DNA of 64,000 bases from JANWZL01 sp041640815 (GTDB lineage: Bacteria > Pseudomonadota > Gammaproteobacteria > Burkholderiales > Thiobacillaceae), in assembly GCA_041640815.1 (NCBI GenBank), contig JBEPZO010000002.1:1-64000 (forward strand), in the 5' to 3' direction. How positions within the stretch are numbered: the stretch's first letter is position 1; each line of letters starts with the position of its first letter. The notes under the pieces were generated by a model that saw nothing but the letters and a program-made list of their open reading frames with translations, did not search any database and was not told the DNA's origin. Shown here piece after piece: positions 8,186-16,294 of the stretch. The position numbers and the translations under genes were made by a program.

Positions 8186-8551
8186 TCAACGATGGAAAGG
8201 CAAGATGATCGCCGACCTGGCGACGCTTTGCTGGGACATGGTGTACCCTGCTTTTAGGGCGGTGATCACCTGTATCAGTCCACCTTTGCCGTAGAGCGAC
8301 TCCCACATCATCGCGTGCAAAGCTAGGCAAGATTTGAGTGGATGCTTATAACGGCGACGTTCGGCATCGATTCGCCATTGCAACCGCCTAAGCCGTAACT
8401 GCATGTGCGGTGGTGCCTGGGCGATAAAACGCTCAATGAGTTCCCTGCGACAACGCTCGAAAGCAGCAACGTCTCTTTTCGCTAGAGCTGCCCAGGTATC
8501 AAAATCGAATGATGTGCCGGGATCAGGCAGCAACACTTGCATCTTACCCAT
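8186..8551 (-). CDS. DUF3135 domain protein
   Basis: The 121-residue protein begins with a DFDTWAALAKRDVAAFERCR segment (residues 16-35) and continues with basic helices and a MMWESLYG motif near residue 80, matching the uncharacterised DUF3135 family of beta/gammaproteobacteria. It has no signal peptide or membrane segment and looks like a small helical cytoplasmic protein. The last 30 residues after VITALKAGYTMSQQ do not resemble the family core. Function unknown. The frame offers Met1 or Met4 as start with no strong ribosome site to decide. Confidence 0.7.
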   Translation of the reverse strand: MGKMQVLLPDPGTSFDFDTWAALAKRDVAAFERCRRELIERFIAQAPPHMQLRLRRLQWRIDAERRRYKHPLKSCLALHAMMWESLYGKGGLIQVITALKAGYTMSQQSVARSAIILPFHR

Positions 8552-8624
8552 GACCTATGACGAGGCGGAAAGCCGTCTGGTGGGGACATGCTCTCATGCT
8601 CCTAAGCGCTTTGTCGAGCCCTGC

Positions 8625-9299
8625 TTAGATCCAGCCCCGCTCGGCAAACGACACAGCTTGACCGCCGGCAATGATGAAATGGTCCAGCACCCTCACCTCC
8701 ACCAAGGCCAGCGCCTGTTTCAGCTGCTCGGTCAGCCAACGATCGGCCTGGCTGGGTTCGGCCATGCCTGAGGGATGATTGTGCGCGAAGATCATGCCGG
8801 CGGCATTGTGCGTGAGGGCACGCTTGACGACCTCCCGCGGATAGACACTGGTTTGGGTGAGGCTGCCGCGAAATAGTTCCTCGACGGCAAGGACGCGGTT
8901 CTGCGCATCGAGGTAAACCGCCATGAACACCTCGTGCGCCAGCCCTTGCAGACGCAAGCGCAGGTAGTCGCGCACCGCCGCGGGGGAGGTCAAGGCATCG
9001 CCATGGCGCATCTGCTCGGCGAGCGCCCGGCGCGCCATTTCAAGGACCGCTTGCAGCTGCGCGTATTTGGCGGGTCCAAGGCCGGGGAAGCGGTAGAATT
9101 CCGCTTGCGGCGCGGAAAACAGCCGCGTGAGGCTACCGAAATGGCCGAGCAGCTCGCGGGCCAAGGCCACTGCGCTCTTGCCCTTCACCCCCACGCGCAA
9201 GAAGATGGCCAATAGCTCCGCATCGGATAAGGCTTGGGCGCCACGGGCGAGCAGTTTTTCGCGCGGCCGCTCGCCCTCGGGCCAGTCGGTTATCGCCAT
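8625..9299 (-). CDS. radC: RadC family JAMM-domain protein
   Basis: The protein starts MAITDWPEGERPREKLLARG, the RadC N-terminus; upstream codons to 9377 are open but overlap the divergent coaBC promoter region and are not family-like. At 224 residues it has the N-terminal helix-hairpin-helix part and the C-terminal JAMM metal motif HNHPSG with a downstream Asp. RadC was once thought a repair protein; its true role is unsettled. It is divergent from coaBC with about 55 bp between starts, a common proteobacterial arrangement. Confidence 0.93.
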   Translation of the reverse strand: MAITDWPEGERPREKLLARGAQALSDAELLAIFLRVGVKGKSAVALARELLGHFGSLTRLFSAPQAEFYRFPGLGPAKYAQLQAVLEMARRALAEQMRHGDALTSPAAVRDYLRLRLQGLAHEVFMAVYLDAQNRVLAVEELFRGSLTQTSVYPREVVKRALTHNAAGMIFAHNHPSGMAEPSQADRWLTEQLKQALALVEVRVLDHFIIAGGQAVSFAERGWI

Positions 9300-9354
9300 A
9301 TGCGCCGTTCGCACCTGTAAAATGGCGAAAATGTAACCGAATTTGCCTAATCGG

Positions 9355-10548
9355 ATGCACTTCCCCCTCAAACGCATCGTGCTCGGTGTGACGGGTGGTG
9401 TGGCCGCCTACAAGGCGGCGGAGCTCGCCCGGCTACTGGTACGCGAAGACATAGAAGTCCAGGTGGTAATGACGGCAGCGGCGCATCATTTCATCGGCGC
9501 CGCCACCTTTCAGGCCATCACCGGTCGCCCCGTCTACAGCGATCTGTGGGACGCACGCATCGCGAGCGGCATGGCGCACATCGAACTGTCCCGCGACACC
9601 GATGCCATCCTGGTAGCGCCCGCCTCGGCCGATTTCATGGCCAAGCTCGCGCAAGGCCGCGCCGATGACCTGCTGTCCACGCTCTGCCTGGCGCGCGACT
9701 GTCCCCTGCTGCTTGCGCCGGCGATGAATCGGCAGATGTGGGAGCACCCCGCCACCCAGCGCAATGTCGCGCAGCTGCAAGCGGACGGCGCTACCCTGCT
9801 CGGTCCAGCCGCGGGCGAGCAGGCCTGTGGCGAGGTGGGCTTGGGCCGGCTGCTCGAGCCAGTGCAGATCGTGGAGGCCCTGCAGGCGATGTCGCGGCCC
9901 AAATTGTTCAAGGGGTTGAGGGTATTGGTCACCGCCGGCCCGACCTTCGAGGCCATCGATGCCGTGCGCGGCATCACCAATTTGAGCTCTGGCAAGATGG
10001 GCTATAGCGTGGCGCGCGCCGCCCTCGAGGCCGGGGCGGAAGTCACCCTGATTAGCGGCCCCACCTGCCTTGCCGCGCCCCCGCAGGTGCGCCTGCGGCG
10101 TGTAACATCGGCGCAGGAGATGTTAGAAGCGGTGGAAGCGGAGATTGAAGCGATTGACATTTATCTCTCGGTAGCAGCGGTGGCGGACTACTACGTGCTC
10201 AACCCCAGCGAACTTAAGATCAAGAAGGATGCCCACATCCTTACCCTTGAGCTCGCCCCCAATCCCGACATTCTCGCCAATGTGGCCAGCCGCCCTAAAC
10301 CGCCGTTCTGCGTCGGTTTCGCCGCCGAGCTGGAAAACGTTGTGGAATACGCGGAACTTAAGCGCCGCCGCAAACACCTGCCGCTGATCGTTGCCAACGA
10401 TGCCCGCGAGGCGATCGGCAGCGACGAGGTGGAGCTTCTGTTGCTCGACGACGATGGCCAACATGTACTCCCGCGTGCTGATAAGCTCACACAAGCGAGA
10501 CGAATCATTGAACACGTCGCTCAACTATACAACCGGCGTTATCGATGA
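9355..10548 (+). CDS. coaBC: Bifunctional phosphopantothenoylcysteine decarboxylase/phosphopantothenate-cysteine ligase
   Basis: CoaBC performs two steps of CoA synthesis. The N-terminal CoaC flavoprotein half shows LGVTGGVAAYKAAEL and the PAMNRQMWEHPA substrate motif; the C-terminal CoaB half shows VTAGPTFEAIDAVRGITN and the KIKKD motif. The ATG at 9355 gives 397 residues; an in-frame TTG 12 bases earlier is less likely. It overlaps dut (ATGA), the conserved coaBC-dut pair. panB, panC and panD in this window feed the same pathway. Confidence 0.96.
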   Translation: MHFPLKRIVLGVTGGVAAYKAAELARLLVREDIEVQVVMTAAAHHFIGAATFQAITGRPVYSDLWDARIASGMAHIELSRDTDAILVAPASADFMAKLAQGRADDLLSTLCLARDCPLLLAPAMNRQMWEHPATQRNVAQLQADGATLLGPAAGEQACGEVGLGRLLEPVQIVEALQAMSRPKLFKGLRVLVTAGPTFEAIDAVRGITNLSSGKMGYSVARAALEAGAEVTLISGPTCLAAPPQVRLRRVTSAQEMLEAVEAEIEAIDIYLSVAAVADYYVLNPSELKIKKDAHILTLELAPNPDILANVASRPKPPFCVGFAAELENVVEYAELKRRRKHLPLIVANDAREAIGSDEVELLLLDDDGQHVLPRADKLTQARRIIEHVAQLYNRRYR

Positions 10549-10997
10549 CTCTGCAAATCCAGCTCAAACTCCTTGACCGCCGTCTGCAGGAACATTTGCC
10601 TCGCTACGCCACCCCTGGCGCAGCGGGGCTTGACCTGCGCGCTTGTCTAAATGAGCCGCTAACGCTCAATCCAGGCGAGACCCGCCTGGTACCTACTGGG
10701 TTAGCTATCCATATCGCCAACCCGGCTTATGCCGCCATGATCCTGCCCCGCTCCGGCCTCGGTCACAGAAATGGCATCGTGCTGGGCAACCTCGTCGGGC
10801 TCATCGACTCAGACTATCAAGGAGAACTGTTGATCTCAGTTTGGAACCGCGGTCAAGAGGCGTTCACCATCCAGCCCTTCGAGCGCATCGCGCAGATGGT
10901 CATCGTGCCTGTGGTGCAGGCGAGCTTCCGCCTGGTCGAGGAATTTCCGCAAAGTCAGCGCGGCAGCGGCGGTTTTGGCAGCACGGGCATGACCTGA
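10545..10997 (+). CDS. dut: dUTP diphosphatase
   Basis: Dut hydrolyses dUTP to dUMP, keeping uracil out of DNA and feeding thymidylate synthesis. The 150-residue trimeric-type protein shows PGAAGLDLRA (motif 1), PRSGLGHRNGIVLGN (motif 2), GLIDSDYQGEL (motif 3) and the P-loop-like RGSGGFGSTG at the C-terminus (motif 5). Its start overlaps the coaBC stop. Confidence 0.97.
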   Translation: MTLQIQLKLLDRRLQEHLPRYATPGAAGLDLRACLNEPLTLNPGETRLVPTGLAIHIANPAYAAMILPRSGLGHRNGIVLGNLVGLIDSDYQGELLISVWNRGQEAFTIQPFERIAQMVIVPVVQASFRLVEEFPQSQRGSGGFGSTGMT

Positions 10998-11065
10998 CGC
11001 CACCATCCCCGAGTAGGCGGCGATGCGCTATATAGAGATCAAGCGCATGCGAGAGGAGGATGAGG

Positions 11066-11377
11066 ATGGACACCCTTGCTGCTAGACAATTCGACCGCTA
11101 TGGTTTCTTGCTCGACCCGTCGAGTTGGAGCGAGGAGCTCGCCCAGGCGCTTGCCCAGGCGGATGGACTGGCACCGTTGGACGCGCGGCGGCTCGAAGTC
11201 TTACGCACTATGCGCCGCTGCTATGAGCGTACCGGCGCGCCACCTGCCTGGCATCACGTCTGCCATTTGAGCGGCTTCAGCCCGGACTGCCTCACGCGTC
11301 TGTTCCCCAGTGCACGCGAGGCCTGGCGCCTGGCGGGGCTCCCTTATCCGGGTGAGGAGGCCCTAGCCTACCTATAA
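11066..11377 (+). CDS. DsrC/TusE superfamily protein lacking both functional cysteines (RspA-like)
   Basis: The 103-residue protein aligns with DsrC: FLLDPSSWSEELAQALA matches the Y-L-x-D/N-W block, and the LTRLFPSAREAWRLAGLP segment matches the C-terminal FPYGPAKQAC region. The position of CysB is Trp87 and that of CysA, 11 residues later, is Glu98; the flexible tail ends EEALAYL. The persulfide chemistry of DsrC is therefore impossible by the usual route; Cys52, Cys66 and Cys75 lie elsewhere. Related proteins lacking CysA are called RspA and suspected of regulation. ATG 11066 is chosen because AGGAGG at 11054-11059 is ideally spaced; the ATG at 11060 abuts it. It converges with soxB. Confidence 0.75.
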   Translation: MDTLAARQFDRYGFLLDPSSWSEELAQALAQADGLAPLDARRLEVLRTMRRCYERTGAPPAWHHVCHLSGFSPDCLTRLFPSAREAWRLAGLPYPGEEALAYL

Positions 11378-11408
11378 GCGTAGCGCGCTGAAGCTGGTGG
11401 GAGGCACC

Positions 11409-13139
11409 TCAGAGCAAGGCGATGCCCGGATCGTTTTGGGCTACGCCGACGATCTTGGGCTGGTTGAGCTTGATGCCCTTGATCACCTTCTTGGCACGCA
11501 AGTATTGCGCGACCACCTCCCAGATCGGCGTGCCGCTCGCGCCCTCCGCCACGGGCGCCCAGCCTGCAACTTTGTAGATCTTGTTCGGCTGCACAGGCTT
11601 GCCATTGATGCGCATGTCATTGATGCGTTTGCCCATGGCTGCATTCGGTGCGATGGTGTATTCGATGCCGCCCACGCGCACCATGTCGCCGCCCTGCTGG
11701 TAGTAGGGATCGGGGTTGAACAGGTTGTCGCAGACGTCCTCCATGATGGTCTTGATCATCTCGCCGCTCATGGGCGTCAGCGTCGAATAGGGATAGGTGA
11801 TGGCGGTCTGGTCCATCAGCCGCTCCAGGGTAATCGGCTCGCCGGGCAGGATGGTGGTGCCCCAGCGGAAGCCAGGCGAGAAAGCGGCATCCGCCCCCTT
11901 CACCTCCATCAGCGCGTCGCAGATCAGCTGGTCCCAGGTGCCGTTGAAGTTACCGCGGCGGTAGAGCAGTTCGTCGCTGACCGCCAGCACCTCGTTCAAC
12001 TTGGCCTCATACGGCGCGCGGATCTTCTTGATCAGGGCCTCCATCTTGGCATCGGGCGGCAGGAAGTTGGAGAACACCGGCAGCAGACGGTATTTCCAGC
12101 CGCGGATCTTGCCGTCCTTGACGTCGAAATCCATCACGCCGAGGAATTTGCCGTTGGAGCCGGCGTTGGTAACCAAGCAGGTGCCGCCGTCGGGCCGCTT
12201 GACCGGAACCGGCTGATAGACGCCGTCGTGGGTGTGGCCGCCGAAGATGGCATCGATGCCGCTCACCCGGCTGGCCATCTTGAGATCGACGTCCATACCG
12301 TTGTGCGAGAGCACCACCACCACCTTGGCCCCCTTGGCGCGCGCCTCGTTCACCCATTTCTGCATGGAATCCTCGCGGATGCCATAGGACCAGTCGGGCA
12401 CCAGGTAACGGGGGTTGGCGATGGGGGTGTAGGGAAAGGCCTGACCGACGACGGCCACCTGCACGCCGTTGATCTCCTTCATCACATAGGGCTTGAACAC
12501 CTGGTCGCCGAAGTCGCTGGTGACGATGTTCTGGGCGACGAACTCGACGCCATGCTTGGCGAAATCCTTTTGCACCACCTCCATGACGCGATCGGCGCCA
12601 AAGGTGGCCTCCCAATGCGGCGTCATGACATCGACCCCCAACAGGATGCAGGCGTCGACCATATCCTGGGCATTGGTCCAAAGCGAGGTGGCCGACCCCT
12701 GCCAGGTGTCACCGCCATCCAACAGCAAGGCCCCGGGACGCGAGGCGCGCAGCCTGTCCACCAGGGTCTTGAGGTGGGCAAAGCCGCCAACCTTGCCATA
12801 GGTCTTGGCCGCGGTCTCGAAATCGAGGTAGGTAAAGGCATGCGCCTCGGCGGTACCGGGCTTGATGCCGTAGTACTTGAGGAACTGTTCGCCCACCAGG
12901 TGCGGCACTTTGCCGGACATCGAGCCCACCCCCAGATTGACATTGGGCTCGCGGAACCAGATCGGCAGAAGCTGCGCATGGCAATCGGTGAAATGGAGGA
13001 AAGACACATTCCCCGCCGGCGGCAGGTCGTAGTAGTCGCTCGGCAACTTGCCAGCCAGCACCGCTTTGCTATCCAGGGCGAGACCAGATGCGGCAGCAGC
13101 GGCCAGGACCTGCAGAAACTCGCGTCGGGACATGGACAT
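11409..13139 (-). CDS. soxB: SoxB thiosulfohydrolase (Sox pathway)
   Basis: SoxB hydrolyses the sulfate group from SoxY-bound cysteine S-thiosulfonate in the periplasm. The start at 13139 is supported by AGGAG 7 bases upstream and gives 576 residues; it opens with a Tat-type signal (SRREFLQVLAAAAASGLA). The di-manganese calcineurin/5'-nucleotidase-type motifs follow in order: FTDCHAQ, GGDTWQGS, SHNGMD and GGHTHD, then the C-terminal nucleotidase-like domain. No soxXAYZ or soxCD is nearby, so the gene is isolated from its partners, as in organisms with scattered sox clusters. A 5'-nucleotidase is less likely given the SoxB-like N-terminal half. Confidence 0.93.
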   Translation of the reverse strand: MSMSRREFLQVLAAAAASGLALDSKAVLAGKLPSDYYDLPPAGNVSFLHFTDCHAQLLPIWFREPNVNLGVGSMSGKVPHLVGEQFLKYYGIKPGTAEAHAFTYLDFETAAKTYGKVGGFAHLKTLVDRLRASRPGALLLDGGDTWQGSATSLWTNAQDMVDACILLGVDVMTPHWEATFGADRVMEVVQKDFAKHGVEFVAQNIVTSDFGDQVFKPYVMKEINGVQVAVVGQAFPYTPIANPRYLVPDWSYGIREDSMQKWVNEARAKGAKVVVVLSHNGMDVDLKMASRVSGIDAIFGGHTHDGVYQPVPVKRPDGGTCLVTNAGSNGKFLGVMDFDVKDGKIRGWKYRLLPVFSNFLPPDAKMEALIKKIRAPYEAKLNEVLAVSDELLYRRGNFNGTWDQLICDALMEVKGADAAFSPGFRWGTTILPGEPITLERLMDQTAITYPYSTLTPMSGEMIKTIMEDVCDNLFNPDPYYQQGGDMVRVGGIEYTIAPNAAMGKRINDMRINGKPVQPNKIYKVAGWAPVAEGASGTPIWEVVAQYLRAKKVIKGIKLNQPKIVGVAQNDPGIALL

Positions 13140-13210
13140 GTTCGCTCTCCTCTCAATCGCTTGGATCGCCGCATTGTCCAAGGCAGCAGCGAGCGGGTAA
13201 ATGGTAACTA

Positions 13211-13225
13211 TGGTCCAACGGACCA
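13211..13225. promoter_or_regulatory. Inverted repeat upstream of soxB
   Basis: TGGTCC and GGACCA flank a 3-base centre, 72 bases before the soxB start on the minus strand. This could be a regulator site. A perfect 10-base palindrome GGCCATGGCC lies at 13242-13251. Chance occurrence is possible in GC-rich DNA. Confidence 0.3.
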
Positions 13226-13296
13226 GGTAAGAGGTGGCCCTGGCCATGGCCGACGGCCAAACCGGCGGTGTAAGGGCTCAACCGGTCATGCCCGGA

Positions 13297-14715
13297 TCAT
13301 CGACGCGCCTCGAGCTGCTCGCGTGCCTTGAGCTCGCGCAGCCGCGCCTCGGCAATCGACAGCAGGTGAAAGTCGCGGTTGCCGCTGCGTGTAGCCAGCT
13401 GCAACTGCTCGATGGCGGCGGCATATTCGCCCTGGCGGGCGTGGGCCTCAGCCTGCGCCAAGTGCGCCTGCAGACGCTGACCGAGCGCTGCATGCGCACG
13501 GGCCTTGAGGGCATACAAGGTCGCATCCTCCGCCCAGGTGAGCAGCTGTTCGTCGAGGAAGCGCAAGGCCTCGGCTGGCTGCTGGGCATGGAGTAAGACC
13601 TGAGCATAGGTATAGGCCAGGGGTCGGTGTGCAGCGTGGCTTTTGAGCGCGGCCTTGCCGCGTGCGATCGCTCGATCGCTGCGCCCCAACGCCTGCTCCA
13701 CCTGCATCGCGAGGCTCACCAACAGCGGCGATTGCACGCCGAGGGCGTCCAGGCGCGCTAGCGCCGCATCGGCCTGTTCAATTTGGCCGGCGCGCAAGGC
13801 CGCCAGCGCCAGGCCATACCAGTTGGCTGGGTCGTTGGCATCGTTTTTCAGACGCGCCTCGAAATTTTTGACCGCCTGCGCCGCCTCGCCCTCATCGGCC
13901 CACACCCGCGCCCTGACGAGACGAAACTCTAGGCTGTCCTGGTGCTGCCGGTAGGGCATTTCGGCCACCCGGTTTTGCATGTCGGCAATGCGCTGGAAGG
14001 TCAGCGGATGGGTACGCAGATAGGCCGGCGCGTTGGTCTCCAAGAGTCGCCCATGGGCTTGCAGACGTTCGAAGAAGCTCACCATGCCGAGAGGAGAAAA
14101 ACCGGCTTGGGTCAAGATCTGCAGCCCAACCCGATCGGCCTCACGTTCGTGGTCGCGGCTGAAATCGAGCTGACTCTGTGCATTCAAGGCCCCCGCCAAG
14201 GTGACGGCGGCCTGAGAAAGCTGGCTGTTGGTGCGTGAGGCGAGGATGGCGACGGCCAACGCCGCCAATGAGGTCAGGCCTGAAGTCTTCTGCGCCTCCA
14301 CCATGCGCGCGAGGTGATTCTGCGTCACATGCGCGATCTCGTGCGCCAATACCGCCGCCAGCTCGGACTCGTTGTGCACCGCCGAGATCAGGCCGGTGTG
14401 CACGCCGATGTACCCCCCGGGCAGGGCAAAGGCGTTGATGCTCGGGTCGCGCACGACGAAGAATTCGAAGTGGCGATAGGGGCTCGGGCTGCTGGCAACC
14501 AGGCGGTCGCCTAGGGTGTTGAGGTAGCTAGCGATCTCGGCGTCGCGCAGGTATTCGCGGCTGGCGATGATTTGCCGCATGATCTCGCGCCCTAGCCGGG
14601 CCTCCTGGGCCTCGCTGAAGGCGGTGCGCGCCACCTCCCCCAGGTCTGGTAGCTCATTGGCATGGATGGGCAAGGCGGCGAGCAGGGCAAACGCGATGGC
14701 GTGGCGATAACGCAT
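13297..14715 (-). CDS. bepA: M48 family metalloprotease with TPR repeats (BepA-like)
   Basis: BepA-type proteases act in the periplasm on misassembled outer-membrane proteins. The ATG at 14715 gives 472 residues with a signal peptide (about residues 1-19). The Zn motif HEIAH is at 125-129 and the third ligand is in HEREAD (Glu192). After about residue 290 the sequence is a run of Ala/Leu-rich TPR-like helices. The frame continues upstream but without any family-like sequence. It is about 1.1 kb from bamC-type genes only in function, not in operon; neighbours here are unrelated sulfur genes. Confidence 0.88.
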   Translation of the reverse strand: MRYRHAIAFALLAALPIHANELPDLGEVARTAFSEAQEARLGREIMRQIIASREYLRDAEIASYLNTLGDRLVASSPSPYRHFEFFVVRDPSINAFALPGGYIGVHTGLISAVHNESELAAVLAHEIAHVTQNHLARMVEAQKTSGLTSLAALAVAILASRTNSQLSQAAVTLAGALNAQSQLDFSRDHEREADRVGLQILTQAGFSPLGMVSFFERLQAHGRLLETNAPAYLRTHPLTFQRIADMQNRVAEMPYRQHQDSLEFRLVRARVWADEGEAAQAVKNFEARLKNDANDPANWYGLALAALRAGQIEQADAALARLDALGVQSPLLVSLAMQVEQALGRSDRAIARGKAALKSHAAHRPLAYTYAQVLLHAQQPAEALRFLDEQLLTWAEDATLYALKARAHAALGQRLQAHLAQAEAHARQGEYAAAIEQLQLATRSGNRDFHLLSIAEARLRELKAREQLEARR

Positions 14716-14901
14716 AGCGCTATGATACCCCCCGCCCCATACGGTTCCCCTTCCCAAGTGACCATCTATGACTTGTGCAAGACCATGGATCGGGGCATGG
14801 TGATCGCAAACATCCGCCTGTTGGAGAAGATGGGCGGGGTAACAAGGCCTTTGACGGCATACTAAGTGGAACCAACACCGTCTTGCCCAGGACAAAGTGG
14901 C

Positions 14902-15756
14902 ATGCAGACCTTGAGCCGCTTACCGCTCATCCACGACCATACGCCGGCGCAGTTGCGCCGCCTGCAGGTCGAGGCAGCGCAGGCGGCGGGGCTACAGCCG
15001 TTCTTCCAGGACCGCTTGCAAAGCGGCGGCTATGGGCCGGAGCTCGCCGTCATCCCCGCCGGCCGCTTTCTCATGGGGGCGAGCCCAGACAAACGCCGCT
15101 TCGGGGAACTCGAACGCACCGAGGTGGTGATCGCGCGCCCCTATGCCATCGGGCGCTACACCGTCACTGCCGAGGAATATGGCCGTTACATGCGCGCCGC
15201 CGGCCTCGCCTGGCCAGACCACCTGATCCAGTCCAAGGGGCGACAGCCGATGATCAACATCTCTAGTCTCGACGCGCAAGGTTATCTCGACTGGCTGAGC
15301 GCCGAAAGCGGCCAGCGCTATCGGCTACCCAGCGAGGCGGAATGGGAATACGCCGCCCGGGCCGGCAGTAACCACGACTACTGCTTCGGCGAGCAGCTGG
15401 GCTGTGGCGAGGCCAACACCGCCTCAGTGTTGGGTGCGAATCGCGCTGGCTGGTTGAGCTGGCTGCCATTCTGCGTGCCGCTGCAGCGCGTCTGCGATGT
15501 CGGCACCTATCCCGCAAACGTCTGGGGCCTTTACGAGGTGCACGGCAACGTTTGGGAAATGACCGCCGACCCCTGGCTCGGCCCCCTCGACCCAGAAAAC
15601 ACGGCGGCAGGCAAGCCTGGCCAGTGGATCGTCACCAAAGGGGGATCGTGGTTCGAAGGCGTGCGCGATGCCTGCTTCGCCGCACGGCGAGCCAGGTTGC
15701 GCAGCGAGCTCGACACCAACCTAGGCCTGCGCGTGTTACGCGAGATAACCGGATAG
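14902..15756 (+). CDS. SUMF1/formylglycine-generating-enzyme-like domain protein
   Basis: The 284-residue protein has the SUMF1 fold signatures in order: FLMGASPD, YTVTAEEYGRYM, RLPSEAEWEYAARAG, GLYEVHGNVWEMTAD and KGGSW with a final NLGLRVLRE. No signal peptide is seen. True formylglycine-generating enzymes have a redox or copper-binding cysteine pair after the GGS motif; here GGSWFEGVRDACFAARR has Glu at the first Cys position and only one nearby Cys. It is probably not a sulfatase-activating enzyme. The start at 14902 (ATG) is preferred to a GTG 36 bases upstream, without a strong ribosome site. It precedes a DsrC-like gene by 99 bp. Confidence 0.8.
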   Translation: MQTLSRLPLIHDHTPAQLRRLQVEAAQAAGLQPFFQDRLQSGGYGPELAVIPAGRFLMGASPDKRRFGELERTEVVIARPYAIGRYTVTAEEYGRYMRAAGLAWPDHLIQSKGRQPMINISSLDAQGYLDWLSAESGQRYRLPSEAEWEYAARAGSNHDYCFGEQLGCGEANTASVLGANRAGWLSWLPFCVPLQRVCDVGTYPANVWGLYEVHGNVWEMTADPWLGPLDPENTAAGKPGQWIVTKGGSWFEGVRDACFAARRARLRSELDTNLGLRVLREITG

Positions 15757-15781
15757 TAAAATATTAATAATCAATAACTTA

Positions 15782-15809
15782 TTGCAAGACCATAGAGATC
15801 TGCTAAAAA
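15782..15809 (+). promoter_or_regulatory. Candidate sigma-70 promoter for the DsrC-like gene
   Basis: TTGCAA and TAAAAA are 16 bases apart in a short AT-rich island following the SUMF1-domain gene. Transcription would begin within or just after the hairpin at 15810-15839. Confidence 0.35.
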
Positions 15810-15839
15810 GTGAATACCACCCTCGCTGAGGGTATTCAC
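15810..15839 (+). promoter_or_regulatory. Hairpin just upstream of the ribosome-binding site of a DsrC-like gene
   Basis: GTGAAT + ACCCTC pair with GAGGGT + ATTCAC across a 3-base loop, with a 3-base bulge; alternatively the outer 9-base arms GTGAATACC/GGTATTCAC pair around a 12-base loop. The two pairings are mutually exclusive. The AAGGAGG ribosome site follows by 3 bases. It may be a 5' UTR stabiliser or a protein-binding palindrome. Confidence 0.55.
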
Positions 15840-15855
15840 CGCAAGGAGGGGCACC

Positions 15856-16221
15856 ATGATGGACATCAACAAACTGATCCAAGCCGAGCACATGGCCTTC
15901 TGCGAGGCCGAATCCTACTTGCAAGACATAGAGCTTTGGACCGAAGACAAAGCGAGGCAACGCGCCGCCGCCGAAGGCTTGCAGTTGACCGACGAGCACC
16001 TCGACGTCATCTGCTATCTGCGCGATCAATATGCCGACTGCGGCCCTGCGTCCAATGCCCGTAGTCTGCTGAAATCCCTTGCCTCAGCGTATGCGGAGCA
16101 AGGCGGACTGCGCTATCTCTATAGCCTCTTTCCAGGCGGCCCGGTGACCCAAGGTTGCCGCCTCGCTGGCCTGCCTATCCCGCCTGGCAGCGTCGATCCG
16201 TCCTTCGGCACTGTCCATTGA
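15856..16221 (+). CDS. DsrC/TusE superfamily protein with CysB position only
   Basis: The 121-residue protein shares the DsrC pattern: LTDEHLDVICYLRDQY matches the LTxEHWxxIxFLRxYY helix, and YLYSLFPGGPVTQGCRLAGL matches the C-terminal block. Cys101 occupies the CysB position. Eleven residues on, where DsrC has its essential penultimate CysA, there is Ser112 (PPGSV) followed by an 8-residue extension. It thus cannot form the CysA-CysB disulfide. Proteins without CysA are placed in the RspA group. AAGGAGG lies 6 bases before the ATG; transcription ends at the hairpin at 16254-16279. The TusE-type gene converges on it and has the reverse cysteine content. Confidence 0.82.
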   Translation: MMDINKLIQAEHMAFCEAESYLQDIELWTEDKARQRAAAEGLQLTDEHLDVICYLRDQYADCGPASNARSLLKSLASAYAEQGGLRYLYSLFPGGPVTQGCRLAGLPIPPGSVDPSFGTVH

Positions 16222-16253
16222 GGATTTAGACAACCGCTGCAGCGAGCCAGACG

Positions 16254-16279
16254 ACAAGCCCCGCCAAGGTGGGGCTTGT
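16254..16279. terminator. Bidirectional terminator-like hairpin
   Basis: ACAAGCCCC pairs perfectly with GGGGCTTGT across an 8-base loop between the convergent DsrC-like (+) and TusE-type (-) genes. T-runs are short on both strands, so strength is uncertain. Confidence 0.65.
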
Positions 16280-16294
16280 TCATTCGTGGCTTGC

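Noticed and set aside
11409..13139. SoxB read as a periplasmic 5'-nucleotidase (UshA)
   Set aside because: The two share a fold, but the Tat signal and the SoxB-like N-terminal half with DCHAQLLPIWFREPN favour SoxB.
11397..13331. 644-codon frame antisense to soxB
   Set aside because: soxB has clear motifs on the other strand; this frame has no domain and is a codon-bias shadow.
14662..14865. 67-codon plus-strand frame between the BepA-like and SUMF1-domain genes
   Set aside because: It overlaps the start of the BepA-like gene antisense and shows no family or ribosome site.
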